Made by a program: the position numbers and the translations under genes. From Methanosarcinales archaeon (GTDB taxonomy: Archaea; Halobacteriota; Methanosarcinia; Methanosarcinales; Methanosarcinaceae), in the NCBI GenBank assembly GCA_012329085.1, contig JAAXQB010000309.1:1-7429 (forward strand): 7,429 bases of DNA, in the 5' to 3' direction. Positions 1 through 5,772 of the stretch are shown here, piece after piece. The notes beneath the pieces were generated by a model, which saw only the letters and a program-made list of their open reading frames with translations, had not been told where the DNA came from and ran no database searches. Every line of letters starts with the position of its first letter. Positions within the stretch are counted from its first letter, which is position 1.

Positions 1-125
1 AAGTGATGATTACAGATAAATCTGGTAAATTATGTGCCACAGGTCAATTATTGCTTGCACCAATGGAAATTATTGAACTTGAACAAGGGGTTGCTGTTGA
101 TGTGAGGTGTGGGATTGATTCGTAA
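1..125 (+). CDS. 3' end of an unidentified protein gene (partial)
   Basis: An open frame enters from the left edge (first full codon at base 3) and closes with TAA at 123-125, leaving 40 visible C-terminal residues. They begin VMITDKSGKLCATGQLLLAP and end in RCGIDS. The alternation of hydrophobic and charged residues and a Gly turn resemble the end of a beta-rich soluble domain. There is no membrane segment or signal. I do not recognise the family. The codon use (GAA, AAA, TTA, ATT) matches the other genes here, which supports it being genuine coding sequence rather than a chance frame. The repeat-rich spacer follows directly. Confidence 0.6.
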   Translation, partial: VMITDKSGKLCATGQLLLAPMEIIELEQGVAVDVRCGIDS

Positions 126-283
126 AAAATAATATGATTTGAGATGGATTATATCAATTTTAATTATATCTAACCTATAAAGTTATATACAATAAAAAAA
201 TTGTGTGCATTTAACTTATTAAAATCAATACAAATGAAATGTTTAATTATAAAAGTTTGTGCATATAATTACAAATTCAAATG
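126..283. other. AT-rich spacer with a half copy of the GTATATAA repeat motif
   Basis: No gene is seen. At 176-190 lies TATAAAGTTATATAC followed by CAAT-like sequence and an A-tract. This matches the right half of the inverted repeat found at 5441-5465 including its downstream flank (TATAAGTTATATAC, then AATTAAAAAAA). It sits about 50 bases after the stop of the upstream gene, so it may be a degenerate end of the repeat family. Confidence 0.4.
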
Positions 284-492
284 CGGGATAACGCTTATTC
301 GTTCGAAAACAAAATTTCTCCAAAGGAGAAATTTTTAGAAGGAAATTCTCTTTGAGAATTTCCTGAATCAAAGATTTTCTCATACGCTCATTCGTTTCGA
401 ATGAGCTTTCCGAATGAGCTTTCCGAATGTGCTTTCTGAACGAGCTCTCAAAGAGAACGAGTGTTAAGTATATAATTTTATAAATTATATAC
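284..492 (+). repeat. Composite palindromic repeat cluster I
   Basis: A string of short hairpins with 3-nt loops. There is an 11-bp stem (AAAATTTCTCC arm, loop AAA) at 311-335, a 10-bp stem (GGAAATTCTC arm, loop TTT) at 341-363, and a 9-bp stem (GCTCATTCG arm, loop TTT) at 386-406. Three 13-bp tandem units of type GCTTTCCGAATGA follow at 405-443. The cluster ends with TCTCAAAGAGA and the inverted repeat GTATATAA-N9-TTATATAC at 468-492. The order hairpin, CATACGCTCATTCG, 13-mers, GAACGAGCT is the same as in the cluster after the thermosome gene. The minus-strand open frame through it is a by-product of the repeats. Confidence 0.85.
468..492. repeat. Inverted repeat GTATATAA-N9-TTATATAC, copy 1
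   Basis: Perfect 8-bp arms at 468-475 and 485-492 around TTTTATAAA. It marks the right end of cluster I. Other copies are at 5014-5038, 5441-5465 and (degenerate) 6892-6917, all with a 9-nt centre close to CTTTATAAG. Confidence 0.75.
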
Positions 493-878
493 GGCAAGGA
501 ATTGATATTATATGGATTTTAAGAAGAATTTATCTAAAAATAAAAAACATCGAATTTTGTTGTTCATTTAATTTAGCATCAAATCGAAAGTTAAATACAA
601 GGTATTTACATAAGTTAAAATCTATGCCTTAAATGAAAAAAGCTATACTTTATGCACAATAAAAAAATTTTTAAAATACACACATCTTTAAAATCATATA
701 TGCATATAAAAATTTTAATTATTTTGTTATGAGTATGCATTTATTGAAATAAATAGGTAAATTTATATTTAGTATATGCTTATAATGTAGTTAAAATATA
801 TTTCTTACAACAATTTAATTAAACAATGTATTTTAATAAAAAATTTTAAGTAACAAGAAAATAATATTTTACCTCTGT
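493..878. other. AT-rich spacer, no gene recognised
   Basis: About 390 bases of very AT-rich DNA between two repeat clusters. The only structure I see is one perfect hairpin at 592-608 (TAAATAC arm, loop AAG) with the same 3-nt loop design as the repeats but unrelated stem sequence. A 19-codon frame at 512-571 (MDFKKNLSKNKKHRILLFI) is too short and unsupported to call. Confidence 0.5.
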
Positions 879-993
879 GTATAATACGAATGGCATTCAT
901 TCTCTTCAAGAGCACATTCTCTTTCAGAAGTTCATTCTCTACGGGAATGAGCGTTAATGTGCTCTCAAAGAGAACGAGTGTTTATTATTATAC
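879..993. repeat. Palindromic repeat cluster IIa
   Basis: The cluster is bounded by 8-bp inverted ends, GTATAATA at 879-886 and TATTATAC at 986-993. Inside are related modules: CATTCATTCTC, CTCTTCAAGAG, and a TTCATTCTC/GGGAATGAG hairpin with loop TAC that includes G-T pairs. TCTCAAAGAGAACGAG follows and is shared with the end of cluster I. The copies are more degenerate than those in clusters I and III. Confidence 0.7.
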
Positions 994-1012
994 TAAGAAA
1001 AAATTTTAATAG

Positions 1013-1119
1013 TTTGTTCATAGTGAACGAGCGTTTGCTTGTTTAGAATGAACGAGCGTTTGCTTATTCGGAAAGCACATTCGGAACGAATGTGCTTTAT
1101 TATGCGAGCTATAAAAAAA
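1013..1119 (-). repeat. Palindromic repeat cluster IIb, inverted orientation
   Basis: The same repeat family read from the minus strand. It contains a 12-bp perfect stem (AAAGCACATTCG arm at 1072-1083, loop GAA, partner 1087-1098) and two direct copies of GAACGAGCGTTTGCTT at 1025-1040 and 1050-1065, spaced 25 bases. It ends with CGAGCTATAAAAAAA at 1105-1119, the exact complement of the ends at 2788-2802 and 4978-4992. It stops 36 bases before the thermosome start codon and overlaps the probable promoter. Confidence 0.8.
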
Positions 1120-1144
1120 TATTATAATCAATTCATAAAAGGAG
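1109..1144 (+). promoter_or_regulatory. Thermosome promoter and ribosome binding site
   Basis: CTATAAAAA at 1109-1117 is a TATA-like box formed by the end of the adjacent repeat. An alternative is TATTATAAT at 1120-1128. AAAAGGAG at 1137-1144 is the only clear Shine-Dalgarno sequence of the window, ending 10 bases before the ATG. A start site near 1137 would give a leader of about 18 bases. Which TATA box is used is an inference. Confidence 0.5.
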
Positions 1145-1154
1145 TTAAAAATAC

Positions 1155-2762
1155 ATGTCAAATCAACCAATAATAGTATTAAATGAAGGAAGTCAAAGAG
1201 TAAAAAATAAAGAAGCACAAAGCAATAATATATTAGCAGCAAAAGCTGTCGCTGAAGCTGTACGAACAACACTTGGTCCAAAAGGAATGGATAAAATGCT
1301 TATCGATTCTATGGGTGATATTGTAATTACAAATGATGGTGCAACAATATTAAAAGAAATGGATATCGAACATCCTGCTGCAAAAATAATTGTAGAAGTT
1401 TCAAAAACACAAGATGAAGAAGTTGGAGATGGAACTACAACTGCTGCCATTCTTGCAGGAGAATTATTAAAGAATGCAGAAACATTGATTGATATAGGAG
1501 TCCATCCAACAGTCGTTGCTGCAGGATATTATGATGCTGCAGAAAAATCTATTGAAATCTTAAATAATCTTGCATTTGAAGTTACAACCGATGATGTTGA
1601 AAAACTTAAATGTATTGCAGAAACAGCAATTACAGGAAAAGGAATTGAATCTTATAAATCTGTATTATCTGAACTTGCAGTAAATGCAGTACGAACTATT
1701 GCAGAAAAAACCAATTCTGGATTAGTTGTGAATATAGATGATATTAAAATTGAAAAAATTCCAGGTGGAAGCATTCAAGATTCAGAACTTGTTTATGGAG
1801 TGACTGTTGATAAAGAACGAGCGCATACTAATATGCCAAAAAGAGTTGAAAATGCAAAAATATTACTATTGAGTATTCCTCTTGAAATTAAAAAGACAGA
1901 AGTAACTTCCGAAATTAAAATCACAACACCCGACCAAATAAGTGCATTCTTAGATCAAGAAGAAGGCATGTTAAAAAGCATGGTAGATAAAGTTATAAAA
2001 AGTGGTGCAAATACTGTATTTTGTCAAAAAGGCATGGATGATATGGTGGAATATTATCTTGCAAAAGAAAATATATTTGCAGTTAGCAGAGTGAAAAAGA
2101 GTGACCTTGAAAAATTAACAGATTCAACAAATGCAAACATTATACAAAATCTCGATGAAATAACTGAATCAGATATTGGCAGTGCAGGTCTTATTGAAGA
2201 GAAAAATTTAAGTGGGAAAGAAATAATTTTCGTCACAGAATGTGCAACAAAATCATCTGTTTCAATAATTTTAAAAGGTGGTACAGAGCATGTAGTAGAT
2301 AGTGCAAAACTTGCACTTGATGATGCACTTCGCGTAATTGGTGTGACACTTGAAGATGGGAAAGTAGTTGTAGGTGGCGGCTCAACAGAAATAGAGCTTG
2401 CACTTAGACTTCGTGAGTTTGCAACAACGGTGAGTGGAAGAAAACAACTTGCAATCAATAAATTTTCAGAAGCAATTGAGATTGTTCCAAAAACATTAGC
2501 AGAAAATTCAGGTCTTGATTCAATCGATACTTTAGTAGAACTTAGATCAAATCATGAAACTGGCAATAAAAATATGGGGCTTAATGTTTTTACAAGTGAT
2601 GTTGTAGATATGTTAGAATTAAATGTAATTGAACCACTTCGTATAAAAACACAAGCAATTAATACAGGTTCAGAAGCTGCGATTATGATTCTTAAAATCG
2701 ATGATGTTGTTGCATCAAAAGGTGGCCCGTCCGGGGGTGGTATGCCGCCAATGGAGATGTAG
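1155..2762 (+). CDS. thsA: Thermosome subunit (group II chaperonin)
   Basis: The 535-residue protein is an ATP-driven chaperonin subunit that assembles into the double-ring folding chamber of the archaeal cytosol. Family marks are [10 protein letters not shown] (residues 40-49), NDGATIL (60-66), the phosphate-binding GDGTTT (91-96), and the C-terminal equatorial segment [18 protein letters not shown] (399-416), whose Asp401 is the likely ATPase residue. Length is normal for the family (about 540-550). The C-terminus ends [13 protein letters not shown], a short form of the usual Gly/Met-rich tail. The ATG at 1155 is supported by AAAAGGAG upstream and by the usual start of the homologous region (QPI.VL.EGSQR). 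The gene is monocistronic and bracketed by inverted copies of the repeat end CGAGCTATAAAAAAA (1105-1119 and, complemented, 2788-2802). Whether other subunits exist elsewhere cannot be seen, so the A designation is arbitrary. Confidence 0.97.
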   Translation: MSNQPIIVLNEGSQRVKNKEAQSNNILAAKAVAEAVRTTLGPKGMDKMLIDSMGDIVITNDGATILKEMDIEHPAAKIIVEVSKTQDEEVGDGTTTAAILAGELLKNAETLIDIGVHPTVVAAGYYDAAEKSIEILNNLAFEVTTDDVEKLKCIAETAITGKGIESYKSVLSELAVNAVRTIAEKTNSGLVVNIDDIKIEKIPGGSIQDSELVYGVTVDKERAHTNMPKRVENAKILLLSIPLEIKKTEVTSEIKITTPDQISAFLDQEEGMLKSMVDKVIKSGANTVFCQKGMDDMVEYYLAKENIFAVSRVKKSDLEKLTDSTNANIIQNLDEITESDIGSAGLIEEKNLSGKEIIFVTECATKSSVSIILKGGTEHVVDSAKLALDDALRVIGVTLEDGKVVVGGGSTEIELALRLREFATTVSGRKQLAINKFSEAIEIVPKTLAENSGLDSIDTLVELRSNHETGNKNMGLNVFTSDVVDMLELNVIEPLRIKTQAINTGSEAAIMILKIDDVVASKGGPSGGGMPPMEM

Positions 2763-2786
2763 TTTCGATAGTGTGACAACAATTTA

Positions 2787-2794
2787 TTTTTTTT
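2787..2794 (+). terminator. T-tract terminator of the thermosome gene
   Basis: Eight consecutive T residues 24 bases after the stop codon fit an archaeal U-tract terminator. The tract is the outer edge of repeat cluster III, so the repeat itself probably ends the transcript. Confidence 0.5.
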
Positions 2795-2971
2795 ATAGCT
2801 CGTTCGTTCGAAAACCTTCGGTTTTCTCATACGCACATTCGTTCGAAAATCAGAGATTTTCTCATACGCTCATTCGTTCGAAAATCAGAGATTTTCTCAT
2901 ACGCTCATTCGTTCCGAATGAGCTTTCCGAATGTGCTTTCCGAATGTGCTTTCCGAACGAGCTATAAAAAA
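2789..2971 (+). repeat. Composite repeat element III with 18-bp terminal inverted repeats
   Basis: A 183-bp element whose ends are perfect inverted repeats: 2789-2806 is the exact complement of CGAACGAGCTATAAAAAA at 2954-2971. Inside, in order, are three 35-bp tandem units (2804-2908), a 9-bp triloop hairpin (GCTCATTCG arm, 2903-2923) and three 13-bp units of type GCTTTCCGAATGT (2922-2960). There is no coding capacity apart from repeat-derived frames. The architecture is like a MITE (small non-autonomous element), but no clear target-site duplication is visible. It could also be a structured 3' UTR or a bidirectional terminator. Confidence 0.85.
2804..2908 (+). repeat. Three 35-bp tandem repeats, each with a hairpin
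   Basis: Units are 2804-2838, 2839-2873 and 2874-2908. Units 2 and 3 are identical. Each carries a 7-bp stem with a 3-nt loop. In units 2 and 3 the left arm is GAAAATC with loop AGA. In unit 1 it is GAAAACC with loop TTC, and the right arm is changed to match (GGTTTTC, 2820-2826). The same module appears singly at 5229-5245. Confidence 0.9.
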
Positions 2972-3077
2972 CAAGATGCAATTATGAAATATGAAAAATA
3001 AGTATTTAAAATATTAATAAAATTGTTTTAAATTATAGAAATGGTTTAGTATATCTCGTAAAACACATTCCAAAAAT

Positions 3078-3110
3078 ATCTCCGCTGATTTAGCGGAGAT
3101 TGTATTTTTT
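3078..3110 (+). terminator. Orphan hairpin plus T-tract terminator
   Basis: A perfect 9-bp stem (ATCTCCGCT at 3078-3086, partner 3092-3100) with loop GATTT is followed by TGTA and an 8-10 base T run. It looks like a classic intrinsic terminator. Its GC-rich stem and 5-nt loop set it apart from the surrounding repeat hairpins. It lies about 320 bases after the thermosome stop, so it ends either a long thermosome 3' UTR covering element III or a separate small RNA. Confidence 0.6.
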
Positions 3111-3350
3111 TTAAAATTGACTAAATTTACATTATGAAAAGTTAATTTTTTTCAATTACACAATTTTATAAATCATATATGATGTCATTATCTTTCGAAA
3201 ACACATTATTCATAGGGGAATATGTGTTTAATATGCTAATAAAAAATAATTTTGTTTTTTTGTATATCATTGAAAGTTGGCTATTATTGATAGATGGTGA
3301 GCATGAATTTTTAACAATCAGTAATCTATTTTAAAAAATCTCAAAAAATA

Positions 3351-3358
3351 TTTAAATA
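3351..3358 (+). promoter_or_regulatory. TATA box of the flavin reductase-like gene
   Basis: TTTAAATA is a consensus archaeal TATA box preceded by an A-rich BRE-like stretch. Its 5' end is 33 bases before the ATG, predicting transcription start within a few bases of the start codon and hence a leaderless or nearly leaderless mRNA. AGGTGA at 3364-3369 would then lie outside the mRNA. Confidence 0.6.
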
Positions 3359-3383
3359 ATCGCAGGTGATTTAAATAAATCCT

Positions 3384-3890
3384 ATGGCACTTCATAAAAT
3401 AAGTTATGGCATGTATGTTATCACTTCAAAATTAGATGGAAAATTAAATGGTCAAATAGCGAATGTTGTATTTCAAATCACAGCAGAACCTCCAACAATA
3501 GCAATAAGCATAAATAAACAAAATTTAACTTGTGAATTTATTCAAAAAAGCAAAAGCTTTGGAGTTTCAGTTTTATCAAAAGATACACCTTTAAAATTTA
3601 TAGGACATTTTGGATTTAGATCGGGAAGGACATGTGATAAATTTATAGATGTGGATTATAAAATTGAAAAGAATGGAGTTCTAATACTACAAGATTGCAT
3701 TGTCGCATATTTAGAAGCAGAAGTCATAAATACAATTGATGCAGGGACTCATATTATATTTATAGGTAAAATAATCATCAATGAAATTATCAATGATAAA
3801 GAACCCATGACTTATGAATATTATCACGAAGTTAAACGGGGAACAACGCATAAAAATGCTCCAACTTATATTAAAGATGACGCGATGTAA
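3384..3890 (+). CDS. Flavin reductase-like FMN-binding protein (flavoredoxin-type)
   Basis: The 168-residue protein is of the FMN-binding split-barrel flavin reductase family, whose members bind FMN and pass electrons between NAD(P)H, rubredoxin or other flavoproteins. Recognisable segments are the N-terminal ALHKISYGMYVITSK, the flavin-loop NGQIANVVFQITAEPP (residues 22-37), INKQNLT (43-49), GFRSGRTCDKF (77-87), AYLEAEV (108-114) and DAGTHIIFIGKI (119-130). The length is typical of the stand-alone form, and no fused rubredoxin or flavodoxin domain is present. The enzyme is cytosolic, with no signal or membrane segment. The F420:NADP oxidoreductase follows 214 bases downstream with its own promoter, so redox context is suggestive but not operonic. 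The electron donor and acceptor cannot be inferred. Confidence 0.88.
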   Translation: MALHKISYGMYVITSKLDGKLNGQIANVVFQITAEPPTIAISINKQNLTCEFIQKSKSFGVSVLSKDTPLKFIGHFGFRSGRTCDKFIDVDYKIEKNGVLILQDCIVAYLEAEVINTIDAGTHIIFIGKIIINEIINDKEPMTYEYYHEVKRGTTHKNAPTYIKDDAM

Positions 3891-4074
3891 AAATAGAATG
3901 ATTTGATAAAATTTCATAAATATTAGAATTGATATTGAACACAAATTGTATTGATTGGGTAATTTTAGAATAAAAATAGAATGTAAATTATTATATTAAT
4001 TATCATATCTATTTTTTGATGAAATATGAAATATAAGTGTAAATTAAAGAAAAAATAAATAAAACTATGCCTTT

Positions 4075-4082
4075 TTTATATA
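4075..4082 (+). promoter_or_regulatory. TATA box of the F420:NADP oxidoreductase gene
   Basis: TTTATATA has its 5' end 30 bases before the ATG at 4105. The usual archaeal TATA-to-start distance puts +1 on or next to the A of the ATG, predicting a leaderless mRNA. No Shine-Dalgarno sequence is present, which agrees. Confidence 0.65.
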
Positions 4083-4104
4083 ATCAAAACATCAATATTC
4101 TATT

Positions 4105-4770
4105 ATGAAAATAGCAATATTGGGTGGAACAGGACATATAGGGGAAGGTTTTGCACTTAGATGGGCAAAAAATAATGAGATTTTTATAGGTTCTAGGAGT
4201 GCAGATAAAGCAAAATCTGCAGCAAAATCATATTTGTCAATAATAGAACAAGCTGGAGTTGATATGGCAAATGTGTCTATTACAGGACATTCAAACATAG
4301 ATGCTGCAGAAATGGCAGAATTAATTGTCCTATCTGTCGAATATAAACATGTCAAATCTTTACTTGAATCAATATATGGTTTAATTGAAAATAAAATAAT
4401 TGTATCTCCAATTGTTCCAATGAAAAAAGTGAATGGATATTTTGAATATACGCCCCCAATTGAAGGATCTGCGGCAATTGCCATTAAAAATGCAGTTCCA
4501 AAATCTACAAAAGTTGTAGCCACATATCAAAATATTCCCGCTCATAAATTAAAAGATGTTGGATTTGATATCAAACATGATGCAGTTATTTGTAGTGATG
4601 ACGAATATGCAAAAAAAATTCTTTTTGATTTAACTTATGAGATTAATGGAATGCGTCCATTAGATGGCGGCCCACTTGCCACATCAAATATTGTAGAATC
4701 TATAACGCCTTTAATATTAAATCTTACAAAATTAAACAATCTTAAAAATATTGGAGTGAATTTTTTATAA
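4105..4770 (+). CDS. npdG: Coenzyme F420:NADP oxidoreductase (NADPH-dependent F420 reductase)
   Basis: The 221-residue cytosolic enzyme (Fno/NpdG) transfers hydride between reduced F420 and NADP, linking the F420 pool to biosynthetic NADPH. The N-terminal Rossmann fold has GGTGHIGEG (residues 7-15) and then ALRW (17-20). GSR at 29-31 is the usual NADP 2'-phosphate contact. SPIVPM begins the substrate side, VVATYQNIPAHKL is the F420-site loop, and the C-terminal half RPLDGGPL...VESITPLILN is diagnostic for this family. Length is close to the about 212 residues of characterised archaeal enzymes. The gene is monocistronic with its own TATA box. It is the strongest single indicator of an F420-using archaeon in the window. 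Confidence 0.93.
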   Translation: MKIAILGGTGHIGEGFALRWAKNNEIFIGSRSADKAKSAAKSYLSIIEQAGVDMANVSITGHSNIDAAEMAELIVLSVEYKHVKSLLESIYGLIENKIIVSPIVPMKKVNGYFEYTPPIEGSAAIAIKNAVPKSTKVVATYQNIPAHKLKDVGFDIKHDAVICSDDEYAKKILFDLTYEINGMRPLDGGPLATSNIVESITPLILNLTKLNNLKNIGVNFL

Positions 4771-4824
4771 GTTTTTTATGACATATCCATCACATCTTTT
4801 TATATGCTGCATCAATAGTATAGC

Positions 4825-4832
4825 TTTTTATA
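4825..4832 (+). promoter_or_regulatory. Possible TATA box for tRNA-Gly
   Basis: TTTTTATA lies 52 bases upstream of the tRNA 5' end, predicting a start near 4855 and a leader of about 20 bases to be removed by RNase P. It is TATA-like only, with no second line of support. Confidence 0.3.
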
Positions 4833-4876
4833 GTATCATGCTATTATTATGTTGATATCATAGAATGTTAATTCAC

Positions 4877-4947
4877 GCATCGATGGTCTAGTGGTATGAC
4901 TAAGGCCTTCCAAGCCTTAAGCTCGGGTTCAAATCCCGGTCGATGCA
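4877..4947 (+). tRNA. tRNA-Gly (anticodon UCC)
   Basis: A full cloverleaf. The acceptor stem GCATCGA (4877-4883) pairs with TCGATGC (4940-4946), with discriminator A at 4947. The anticodon stem AAGGC/GCCTT holds loop CTTCCAA with anticodon TCC at 4909-4911. The T arm TCGGG/CCCGG holds loop TTCAAAT. There is no intron and no encoded CCA. A T run at 4951-4957 follows, and the T-tract of the next repeat begins at 4978. Confidence 0.96.
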
Positions 4948-4977
4948 TATTATTTTTACACGCATAAGTGGATATGG

Positions 4978-5038
4978 TTTTTTTATAGCTCGTGATTGAA
5001 CGAACGAGCGTTAGTATATAATTTGTAATATTGTATAC
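4978..5038 (+). repeat. Short repeat element IVa downstream of tRNA-Gly
   Basis: It begins with TTTTTTTATAGCTCG (4978-4992), identical to the left end of element III. It continues through GAACGAACGAGCG and ends with a near-perfect copy of the inverted repeat, GTATATAA at 5014-5021 and TTGTATAC at 5031-5038 around a 9-nt centre. At 61 bases it looks like a minimal element: one of each end type with almost nothing between. Its T-tract starts 30 bases after the tRNA and could terminate it. Confidence 0.75.
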
Positions 5039-5465
5039 TGAGTGAAATTTTTAAATTTCTCGAATATTGTCTAAACGAGATAACACTCATTCAGAACGAA
5101 AAATAAAGATTTTCTTAAACTCATCATGAAAAGTTTGAGTGTTTACACTAATTCGTTCCAAATGAGTTTTTCAAATGAGCAAACGCTTGTTCATTCTGAA
5201 CAAGTTGTCGAATAACGCGCATTCGTTCGAAAATTAAAGATTTTCTTAAACTCATTCTGAAAGAATGAGTGATTACGCTCATTCGTCCCGAATGAGCTTT
5301 CCGAATGAGCTATCAAAGATTTTCTCCATCGTTCATTCGTTCCGAATGAACAAACGCTTATTCATTCTGAACAAGCTATTGAAAATTTCTTTAAACATCA
5401 TTCTCTTTGAGAGTTCGTTTAAGAACATTCTGAATGTTAAGTATATAATTTTATAAGTTATATAC
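5039..5465 (+). repeat. Large palindromic repeat cluster IVb
   Basis: About 430 bases of mosaic hairpin modules. Perfect triloop stems are at 5186-5204 (CTTGTTCA arm, TTC), 5250-5270 (ACTCATTCT arm, GAA), 5277-5297 (GCTCATTCG arm, TCC) and 5331-5351 (GTTCATTCG arm, TTC). A GAAAATT-type hairpin with loop AAA is at 5229-5245. The module AAACGCTTGTTCATTCTGAA (5181-5200) recurs with one change at 5352-5371. It ends with a perfect GTATATAA-N9-TTATATAC at 5441-5465. Short open frames here are repeat-derived. Confidence 0.85.
5441..5465. repeat. Inverted repeat GTATATAA-N9-TTATATAC, copy 3
   Basis: Perfect 8-bp arms at 5441-5448 and 5458-5465 around TTTTATAAG. The flank GTTAA before it is shared with copy 1 at 468. 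It forms the right boundary of the large cluster. Confidence 0.75.
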
Positions 5466-5616
5466 AATTAAAAAAACGATATTTATTTTAATTATTTATT
5501 TTAATTGATATGTATCAGGATTAAGCAGATAATTATATTTGGTATTATCGCTTATTCATTATGAATAAATTATTAAAACTTATAATTTCATAATTCATAT
5601 AAATTTTATTCATAAT

Positions 5617-5701
5617 GCGGGGGTTGCCCAGCCTGGCCAAAGGCGCAGGGCTTAGGACCCTGTCTTGTAGAAGTTCGTGGGTTCGAATCCCACTCCCCGC
5701 A
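5617..5701 (+). tRNA. tRNA-Leu (anticodon UAG)
   Basis: A class II tRNA with long variable arm. Acceptor GCGGGGG (5617-5623) pairs with TCCCCGC (5694-5700) with one G-T pair, discriminator A at 5701. The anticodon stem CAGGG/CCCTG holds loop CTTAGGA, anticodon TAG at 5653-5655. The variable arm spans 5663-5676, and the T arm GTGGG/CCCAC has loop TTCGAAT. There is no intron and no CCA. TTATAATTT at 5580-5588 is a possible TATA box about 37 bases upstream. The GC-rich gene stands out sharply from the surroundings. Confidence 0.97.
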
Positions 5702-5711
5702 TTAAATATAC

Positions 5712-5718
5712 TTTTTTT
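5712..5718 (+). terminator. T-tract terminator of tRNA-Leu
   Basis: Seven T residues begin 11 bases after the tRNA 3' end. The following TATAATT makes the same stretch a possible TATA region for the chorismate synthase gene. Confidence 0.5.
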
Positions 5719-5772
5719 ATAATTATCCATAAAATATATCTATGATTGGCACTAAATAAATCTTATATATCT

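Larger units (their letters stand above)
2972..3383. other. AT-rich spacer between thermosome repeat and flavoprotein gene
   Basis: No protein gene is seen. Apart from the terminator-like hairpin at 3078-3110 and the TATA box at 3351-3358, it holds an imperfect hairpin at 3200-3228 (ACACAT/ATGTGT arms). TATA-like strings (TATTTAAAATATTAATAA around 3002-3021) could start a short transcript ending at 3110, but nothing identifies one. Confidence 0.4.

Noticed and set aside
243..497. 84-residue minus-strand open frame
   Set aside because: It lies on repeat cluster I. Its composition follows the hairpin modules (repeated KAHSESSF-like strings) and it has no ribosome site or family resemblance.
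512..571. 19-residue basic peptide frame MDFKKNLSKNKKHRILLFI
   Set aside because: It has an AGGA-like stretch upstream but is too short, at chance level in AT-rich DNA, and has no conservation evidence.
2804..2908. CRISPR array
   Set aside because: The repeats are contiguous with no unique spacers, each unit is itself a hairpin, and no cas gene is visible.
2701..2967. 88-residue plus-strand open frame overlapping the thermosome end
   Set aside because: It starts in an alternate frame of the thermosome gene and then runs through the 35-bp repeats, producing repeated RSKIRDF-type peptide. It is a by-product of a repeat length not divisible by three.
5265..5730. Small open frames at 5265-5456 (plus) and 5545-5730 (minus)
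   Set aside because: The first is made of repeat modules. The second is the complement of the tRNA-Leu gene, giving the well-known spurious GSGIRTHELLQDRVLSPAPL-type tRNA translation.
5742..5759. Five-codon upstream frame (ATG...TAA) before aroC
   Set aside because: It could be a leader peptide only if transcription starts upstream of 5742, which is not established. A frame this short is expected by chance.
5746..5772. TTG start extending chorismate synthase by nine residues
   Set aside because: The family begins at M.GNTFG, matching ATG 5773. The added residues show no homology pattern and no ribosome site precedes the TTG.
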